Shown here in pieces: positions 7,273 to 11,473 of a stretch of DNA of 11,473 nucleotides; within the stretch, counting starts at the first letter, position 1, and the number at the start of each line of letters is the position of its first letter. Origin of the DNA: Anaerolineae bacterium (GTDB taxonomy: Bacteria > Chloroflexota > Anaerolineae > JAFGEY01); the NCBI GenBank assembly GCA_016929205.1, contig JAFGJF010000307.1, positions 1 through 11,473 of the forward strand. The letters are read 5' to 3'. The notes under the pieces were generated by a model. The model did no database searches. It saw only the letters and a list, made by a program, of their open reading frames with translations, and had not been told where the DNA came from. Both the position numbers and the translations under genes were made by a program.

Positions 7273-8247
7273 CTATGACGACGCCTTGGTCAACCGGTTG
7301 TAGAAAAAGTGGACGTTGGCATCGGTCGCCGTACCCGTGGCCGACCAAGCGTTGAACGGAGCGGGAAGGCGTTTTTCCAATATTGCCTCAACCGGCTCCC
7401 CTGCTTCAACTGCCTCACGAACAAACCCCGCGAGCATTACCATATACTGCCTTTGCATGGCTAATGCATCTTTGCCGCCCACCGGGCCGTGCCCTGGCAC
7501 AAACCGCTCGATATCAGACTGCTCCATTTTCTCGAGCTGCGCCACCCAGGCCTGCGGATCGCAAAACGACATAAACGGCTGGCGGCCGAAAAACCCCAGA
7601 TCCCCGATAAAGGCCACCTTGTCCGACGGCAAGACGAGAAAACAATCGCTGGCTGTATGCCCCATCCCCCAGGTCAGCAGTTCGGCCGTGCGCTTGGTAC
7701 CAAAAAAGACCAGCTTTTTTTCAAAAATCTGGTTGGGAAAAACAAGCTCGAGCGCAGGCAGATCCCGGCGGATGTGCTGTCCCCGGGAGATCGACGCCTG
7801 CAAATCTTCCCGGCAGCGTGGGTCCGACTCTTTTTCGAGACTTTGCTTTTGCTCCTCGATCCAACTGTCCCACTCGGCCAAAGCGTCAGGCGTCGCTTCA
7901 AGTTCGTCCTTCATCCCGATCATACCCTCGCGGATCTGAGGTGTGGACACGAACGATGCGAACTTGGTAAAAACCTGGTTGCCCAGCCAGTGATCGGGAT
8001 GATCGTGACTAATGATCACGATCGTCGCCGGACGTCCGGTCAGCACTTCTGCGGCAAGACGCAGTTCGTCTGCTCCCGTCGCGGTCTCGAGGGTGTCAAA
8101 GACGAGCGTCTGCTCGCCCAAATCAACGATACCCGCGTTGCTGAACGCGGCGCCGCCCTTGACGCCAATTGCAGCATATATACCGTCGCCCAATCTTTCG
8201 ATAGTCAAATGCTTCAGATCGGGTAATGCAGCCAGTGCGTCTGGCAT
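7273..8247 (-). CDS. MBL-fold metallo-hydrolase, glyoxalase-II/SoxH-like
   Basis: 324 residues without a signal peptide. The N-terminal strand block (GDGIYAAIG ... NAGIVDLGEQTLVFDT, about 20-52) leads to the zinc motif SHDHPDHWLGN (80-90: His81, His83, Asp85, His86). GMGHTASD (194-201, His197), FIGDLGF (213-219, Asp216) and VPGHGPVG (250-257, His253) complete a two-zinc site. A charged, helical, Glu/Lys/Arg-rich insertion at about 107-165 separates the two halves and is bulkier than in glyoxalase II. The arrangement resembles SoxH/quinoprotein-relay-type MBL proteins, but no sox or PQQ genes adjoin it. ATG 8247 has GGAG six bases upstream. The gene starts 15 bp after the stop of the COG1237-type gene, so the two are almost certainly cotranscribed. 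Confidence 0.9.
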   Translation of the reverse strand: MPDALAALPDLKHLTIERLGDGIYAAIGVKGGAAFSNAGIVDLGEQTLVFDTLETATGADELRLAAEVLTGRPATIVIISHDHPDHWLGNQVFTKFASFVSTPQIREGMIGMKDELEATPDALAEWDSWIEEQKQSLEKESDPRCREDLQASISRGQHIRRDLPALELVFPNQIFEKKLVFFGTKRTAELLTWGMGHTASDCFLVLPSDKVAFIGDLGFFGRQPFMSFCDPQAWVAQLEKMEQSDIERFVPGHGPVGGKDALAMQRQYMVMLAGFVREAVEAGEPVEAILEKRLPAPFNAWSATGTATDANVHFFYNRLTKASS

Positions 8248-8262
8248 CCTTTTCTCCTAACC

Positions 8263-9243
8263 CTAGAACAGGTACGTCGTTCCCACAAGCCCCAACACGA
8301 ACGCACCCGGCATTTGCGCCGCGAACTGACGGATCGCCTCGAACCCGGTGCAGTGTGAGGGAACGACCATTTCCGGCTCAAAAGCGATCATAGCCTCGAT
8401 TGTGCGCTGGATCTCCTCATCCGTCGAGCGTCCCAAGTGGAACCCACCCAGCACCGCCCACACCTTGTCCACGCCGCTGATTTCCCGCGCATAGTTGACG
8501 GTATTGATAATGCCCGAGTGGGCACAGCCGGACAGGATAACCAGTCCCTTGTCCTTGACCCGGATGACGATCGCCTGGTCGTCCTCGATCTGGTGGCGGG
8601 CGAACCGATCGCCATCCCGGTAAAACAAGGATGACGGGATACCCGACTTCTCAAAACTCGAGCGCGGCACGCTGCCTGTGGTCCAGCATCCCGGCCCCAG
8701 TTGATAAGGTCCTTCGCTCAGAACGACGTCTGCTCCAGCCGCTTCCCACTCGGCGCGCCTAGTAGACAGATTGGGCCCATACCAGGAACCGTCCCTGGCA
8801 CGCGACCAGAGCTCTTGAAAAGCGGCCGGATGGGCGATGACCGGTACGCGACGACCTTGCGCATAGATTCGCATCTCGTCGGGAGAGGCGTCTGCCGGCC
8901 ATTTGCGCAGCTCGGGCAGCAGTTCCATCGCCTTGAGCATGTCGGTCAGCGCGGCCGTGTGGTCATGGTGGCCGTGGCTCAAGGCCATCTTGTCAATCGT
9001 CTTGGGATCGATCTCCATCCGGCGCATATTCTCGAGCAGCGCAATCCGCGTGATACCGGCATCCCACAAGATCTTGATCCCTGCATCCTGGAGGTCGATC
9101 AGGGCCGAAAAACCATGTTCGGCCAGCAGCGGCTCATCGGTGCGTTTGACCGTATCGGTAGATCGGGTCATCAGGTCGGCGCGATTGTCCACCAGCACCG
9201 TGATCGCCACGTTTTCGGTTTCGCCAAAGTGTTCTATTGTCAT
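8263..9243 (-). CDS. COG1237-type metallo-beta-lactamase-fold hydrolase
   Basis: 326 residues, no signal peptide, probably cytoplasmic. Motifs in order: EHGFSALID (42-50), LWDAG (59-63), SHGHHDH (89-95: His90, His92, Asp94, His95), SGCAHSG (238-244), GGFHLG (266-271) and PSHCTG (295-300). This set defines the COG1237 group of MBL hydrolases, of which some archaeal members are annotated as beta-ribofuranosylaminobenzene 5'-phosphate-related enzymes; the true activity of most is unknown. The same GCAH, GGFH and HCTG motifs occur in the MBL half of the lipoprotein at 4128-5891, so the two are homologues. ATG 9243 has a very strong GGGAGGAG four bases upstream. It is the first gene of the tightly packed MBL operon and has a promoter candidate directly upstream. 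Confidence 0.92.
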   Translation of the reverse strand: MTIEHFGETENVAITVLVDNRADLMTRSTDTVKRTDEPLLAEHGFSALIDLQDAGIKILWDAGITRIALLENMRRMEIDPKTIDKMALSHGHHDHTAALTDMLKAMELLPELRKWPADASPDEMRIYAQGRRVPVIAHPAAFQELWSRARDGSWYGPNLSTRRAEWEAAGADVVLSEGPYQLGPGCWTTGSVPRSSFEKSGIPSSLFYRDGDRFARHQIEDDQAIVIRVKDKGLVILSGCAHSGIINTVNYAREISGVDKVWAVLGGFHLGRSTDEEIQRTIEAMIAFEPEMVVPSHCTGFEAIRQFAAQMPGAFVLGLVGTTYLF

Positions 9244-9261
9244 GTTTCTCCTCCCGGTGCC

Positions 9262-9290
9262 ATTCTACTACGATATTGATATTCCCTCAA
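9262..9290 (-). promoter_or_regulatory. Candidate promoter of the MBL operon
   Basis: On the minus strand TTGAGG (9285-9290), a 17-bp spacer and TAGAAT (9262-9267) stand 18 bp before the ATG at 9243. The -10 box matches five of six consensus bases and the -35 box four of six. The transcript would have a leader of only about 11 bases, just enough for the GGGAGGAG ribosome site. Confidence 0.45.
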
Positions 9291-9307
9291 GTTTGCCCCA
9301 AGCAAAC
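9291..9307. other. Small perfect inverted repeat
   Basis: GTTTGC, a 5-base loop and GCAAAC form a perfect 6-bp stem. It abuts the -35 box of the candidate MBL operon promoter and follows the DUF885 remnant. It could be an operator or a weak transcript end. No T-tract follows directly on the minus strand, so it is not a standard intrinsic terminator. Confidence 0.3.
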
Positions 9308-9318
9308 AGCTAAAACCT

Positions 9319-9411
9319 CTAGGCCTCGACATAGTCCTGCACCATTCGCTCCAGCACGTCCAGTGGTATGCTGCCGTTGCCTACGACGATGCGATGAAAG
9401 GCCTTATCCAT
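9319..9411 (-). pseudogene. C-terminal remnant of a DUF885 protein
   Basis: A 30-codon frame from ATG 9411 to TAG contains AFHRIVVGNGSIPLDVLERM followed by a short acidic tail. From memory, this matches the extreme C-terminus of DUF885 (PF05960) proteins, which end with a pattern like F-H-D-x-V-L-x-N-G-x-x-P-L-x-V-L-E. The rest of that family, normally over 500 residues, is absent. The frame meets a TGA just upstream, and the DUF362 gene ends 17 bp before the ATG. I read it as the stump of a gene whose body was replaced or deleted. A translated microprotein is less likely, because its ribosome site is poor. Confidence 0.5.
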
Positions 9412-9428
9412 CCTTGGTCTCTCTTTTC

Positions 9429-10697
9429 CTATCCCAGGTCAATCTCGGACAGATCAATCCGATCCATGTCCCCGACGCCCAGTCCCAGATCGGCAGCATT
9501 GGCCAGCCAACTGCTCGCCCGTTTGACGGCCGACGCTGAATTTTTGCCATCCGTCTCGATCACCTTTGCAAACTCGATCAGGCTAACGGCATCGAGCGCC
9601 ACAGGATCGGAACTCATCACGATCGCGTCGCCCAATACCCTGCGTGTCCAACCGTCGCCCAGCATGATCTTGAGCATATCGCCGACGATCAGCCGCGTGC
9701 GTTCCTGGATTGGCGGCAAGGCGTTCAATTCGGGCATTGCACTATCTATGCCGGCGTGGAACCGTGCCGGCTTGTCAAACGTGCCGTAATGATTTTTTAA
9801 TGCCATCGATATGCCCGTATACCCGTGCTGCTTGAGGACAGGCATATTGATCAAGGCGTCGCAGTCGAGCAAGATGTTGCTGAGCTTGATATCAACGCCC
9901 GAAATGCTCCACCCTGAGGCGTAATTGCCATCCGTGCCATAGCAGCACACGCCAGGACCGTCCTGGTTGACGGGATAGCCCGCATAGTTCAGTTCGTTGG
10001 TACTCCGATCGAAAATGACGATTTGTCCGGCAGGGATCCCCACCGCTTGCAGCCGCTCGGCCACGGCCATCACCAGCGGTACGCTCGTCTCCGCCGTGGC
10101 CATAATCGTATTGACCTTGATCGCGATTCGTTCGTGCGGCGCAAACAAGGACGCCCAGGCTGCAGCAGCATCTGCATACCCGGTCAGTGCCATCACCGCT
10201 GCGTCGATCATTTGCTCGAGCACATTCGGGACTAAAACGTGTTCGGCCCAGGCGCCACCGTGCCGGGTGACGGCGACCTTGCTGGCACCTGCACCTGGCG
10301 CTTTCGTTGCCGCCGATACGGCGGTAGTGGTCGGCATCTGGGTCGACGTCGCTGTCGCCGCAGCGGTAGCAGTTGGCATAACCGTCGCCGTGGGAACAAC
10401 AGCAGGCGACGGCGTATCCGCCTCAGCCGCCGTCGCGATGGCCGTCGCCGTGGCCGTTGGCGTAACTGAGACAGTAGCCGTAGGCGCACGTGTTGGCGTT
10501 TCCGTTTGCACTGATGTTGCAGTAAGCGTAGGCACAGCCGTTGGTGCCTGGGCCAATTCTTGAGCAGACTCGTTCACCACTGCCTGCCGGACAGGGTTGC
10601 ACCCGGCCAATATCCCCCCTGCGACCAGCTTGATCATCTCGCGTCTCGACACCCGGCGCAGACGCCATCCTTGTCCCACACGTCGTTCTTTTGTCAA
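9429..10697 (-). CDS. Tat-exported lipoprotein with a DUF362 domain
   Basis: 422 residues. The N-terminus carries a twin-arginine motif, SRREMIKL (17-24), then a hydrophobic stretch ending in ILAGC (29-33). The protein should therefore be exported folded by Tat and lipidated on Cys33. Residues about 50-138 are a low-complexity Thr/Ala/Pro/Val linker. The DUF362 domain (PF04015) follows: IAIKVN (191-196), IVIFDRS (226-232), DALINMPVLKQHGYTG (280-295) and SMALKNHYG (297-305) are its typical blocks. Tat export suggests a cofactor-bearing or cytoplasmically folded domain, but no ferredoxin-type Cys cluster is present; the only paired cysteines are Cys251-Cys252. The family has no settled function. 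The start is TTG at 10697 with AGGAG seven bases upstream; the next ATG would remove the Tat arginines. It follows the flavin reductase gene by 90 bp. Confidence 0.88.
   Translation of the reverse strand: MTKERRVGQGWRLRRVSRREMIKLVAGGILAGCNPVRQAVVNESAQELAQAPTAVPTLTATSVQTETPTRAPTATVSVTPTATATAIATAAEADTPSPAVVPTATVMPTATAAATATSTQMPTTTAVSAATKAPGAGASKVAVTRHGGAWAEHVLVPNVLEQMIDAAVMALTGYADAAAAWASLFAPHERIAIKVNTIMATAETSVPLVMAVAERLQAVGIPAGQIVIFDRSTNELNYAGYPVNQDGPGVCCYGTDGNYASGWSISGVDIKLSNILLDCDALINMPVLKQHGYTGISMALKNHYGTFDKPARFHAGIDSAMPELNALPPIQERTRLIVGDMLKIMLGDGWTRRVLGDAIVMSSDPVALDAVSLIEFAKVIETDGKNSASAVKRASSWLANAADLGLGVGDMDRIDLSEIDLG
10284..10550 (-). repeat. Low-complexity Thr/Ala/Pro linker coding region of the DUF362 lipoprotein
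   Basis: This codes for about residues 50-138, with loosely repeated TPT, TAT, PTAT and ATA units written in GCC/GTC/ACC-type codons. At DNA level it is an imperfect, GC-rich repeat. The linker is about 90 residues, twice as long as that of the other lipoprotein in the window. Confidence 0.7.
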
Positions 10698-10739
10698 AAT
10701 TGATCTCCTATTACCTATCCCCTATATGCAAAGCAACTG

Positions 10740-10770
10740 GCCGCCGGCCGGAGAGCCCCACTGCCGCGGC
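10740..10770. other. GC-rich hairpin between flavin reductase and DUF362 genes
   Basis: Arms at 10740-10748 and 10763-10770 can pair over 8 G-C pairs with one bulged base and a 14-base loop. It sits in the 90-bp gap after the flavin reductase stop. It could attenuate or end that transcript, but no T-run follows on either strand, so no terminator is called. I see no convincing promoter for the DUF362 gene in this gap. Confidence 0.3.
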
Positions 10771-10787
10771 ATAACAAATTGTACCAT

Positions 10788-11372
10788 TTAGCCAGCTTTA
10801 CCCTTCTGCAGCGCCTTGCCCTCCCGATACCCAACGCCGATCTGTTCGCCAATCCGGTAATACCGATTATCCAGTCCATAGATGATCGGATCCAGCCTGG
10901 TCATATCGGCAACGCGTTTATGTCCCTCCGGCTCAACGACAAATGCCTCATCGATGTGCGCTTGGACAACCTTGCCAACGAAAACGTGGCGGTGTTCGAT
11001 CTGGAACTCGTGCACAACCTCGCATTCCAGGTTCACGGGACAGGCTTCGATCATAGGCACAGTACCGAGATCACCGTAAAATGACTCAAACAGCGCCGAC
11101 TTGTCCACGTCTTGCCCAGATACAATCCCACAGTAATCGGCCACAGCCAGCATATCCGTCGATGGCAAGTTGATGCTAAACGCCTGGCGTTCGATCACGC
11201 CTTTGGTGGTGTGATGGGTTTCGTGCAGCGAAATGTAGACCAACGGCGGGTTGATGCCCATCACTCCGCAGTCGCCGATGGTGGCGTAATTCGGCCGGCC
11301 ATTCACCTGCGCCCCAGCCAGGGCAATGGGAATGGGATAGATCAATGGGATCGTGCCCAGTTTGACTTTCAT
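10788..11372 (-). CDS. Flavin reductase-like FMN-binding protein (DIM6/NTAB family)
   Basis: 194 residues, cytoplasmic, the usual size for the family. It has the split-barrel flavin-binding pattern: YPIPIALAGAQVNGRPNYAT (12-31), GINPPLVYISLHETHHTTKGV (39-59), FSINLPS (65-71) and the later LECEVVHEF and HVFVGKVVQAHI strands. A C-terminal DNRYYRIGEQIGVGYREG tail is typical of flavoredoxin-like members. Such proteins bind FMN and use NAD(P)H or redox partners to reduce flavin or other substrates; a partner cannot be named. ATG 11372 is chosen because AGGAG lies five bases upstream and the family's N-terminus starts here; a longer reading to 11426 would run through the direct repeats. It is the first complete gene of the minus-strand series at this edge of the window. 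Confidence 0.9.
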   Translation of the reverse strand: MKVKLGTIPLIYPIPIALAGAQVNGRPNYATIGDCGVMGINPPLVYISLHETHHTTKGVIERQAFSINLPSTDMLAVADYCGIVSGQDVDKSALFESFYGDLGTVPMIEACPVNLECEVVHEFQIEHRHVFVGKVVQAHIDEAFVVEPEGHKRVADMTRLDPIIYGLDNRYYRIGEQIGVGYREGKALQKGKAG

Positions 11373-11393
11373 TGTGTCTCCTATGGTGTTGAA

Positions 11394-11445
11394 TCTCGTA
11401 AAGTCATACCGGTTGCACATTAACAAAGTCTCATAAAGTCGTACC
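11394..11445. repeat. Direct repeat pair, 17-bp units at 35-bp period
   Basis: TCTCGTAAAGTCATACC (11394-11410) and TCTCATAAAGTCGTACC (11429-11445) agree at 15 of 17 positions and start 35 bp apart. A third AAAGTC core lies at 11425-11430. The pair lies 22 bp upstream of the flavin reductase start. It could be a paired regulator site or the edge of a dispersed repeat continuing past the window. Confidence 0.6.
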
Positions 11446-11473
11446 GCCCCCCATTGACCCAGGGTACCAAAAA

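Noticed and set aside
7489..8226. Long open frame on the plus strand, 245 codons
   Set aside because: It is antisense to the well-supported MBL gene at 7273-8247, with no ribosome site or recognisable domain.
4128..9243. Antiphage defence system or classical beta-lactam resistance locus
   Set aside because: There is no nuclease, helicase, NTPase or toxin partner. The MBL proteins belong to COG1237, SoxH-like and UlaG-like groups, not to the B1-B3 beta-lactamases.
8263..9243. Assignment as a methanopterin-pathway enzyme
   Set aside because: Some COG1237 members carry that name, but no other pterin-pathway gene is in the window and the group is functionally mixed.
10284..10550. Repetitive GC-rich stretch as a CRISPR array or minisatellite
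   Set aside because: There are no regular repeat-spacer units. The stretch is the in-frame Thr/Ala/Pro linker of a lipoprotein.

Overview
The window is 11,473 bp of moderately GC-rich bacterial DNA. It most resembles a member of the Chloroflexota, probably Anaerolineae or Caldilineae. That guess rests on two exported lipoproteins with very long Thr/Pro/Ala-rich linkers after the lipobox cysteine, on clear Shine-Dalgarno sites with some GTG and TTG starts, and on the mix of gene families. No single marker settles the lineage. I see no rRNA, tRNA, CRISPR array, transposase or phage gene.

Left part (1-2906). A Gfo/Idh/MocA-type dehydrogenase runs leftward off the window edge. It is divergent from a rightward two-gene unit: an MFS exporter (775-2109) and a multipass acyltransferase-like membrane protein of the DUF1624/HGSNAT_cat type (2148-2906). 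The 228 bp between the divergent genes carry two well-formed sigma70-type promoters back to back. An inverted repeat overlaps the promoter of the dehydrogenase.

Central and right part (2918-11372). All genes lie on the minus strand. In transcription order they are: a flavin reductase-like FMN protein; a Tat-exported lipoprotein with a DUF362 domain; a remnant of a DUF885 gene; a COG1237-type metallo-beta-lactamase-fold (MBL) hydrolase with its own promoter; a second MBL hydrolase of a glyoxalase-II/SoxH-like type; a third, UlaG-like MBL hydrolase; signal peptidase I (lepB); a lipoprotein fusing a COG1237-type MBL domain to a C-terminal beta-propeller; a decayed acetyltransferase N-terminus; and an amidohydrolase (Amidohydro_2). 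Gaps from the first MBL gene to the fusion lipoprotein are 12-51 bp, so these five genes look like one operon, with the amidohydrolase 55 bp further on.

Working together. The sequence does not name a substrate. Four MBL-fold proteins of three subfamilies, plus a TIM-barrel amidohydrolase, suggest a hydrolytic gene set acting both inside the cell and at the cell surface. The COG1237 fold is present in a cytoplasmic form (8263-9243) and a membrane-anchored form (4128-5891) with identical signature motifs. Two gene fragments, a DUF885 C-terminus and a GNAT-like N-terminus, mark places where older genes were cut away, so the cluster was probably assembled by recombination. No complete known multi-gene system can be recognised.
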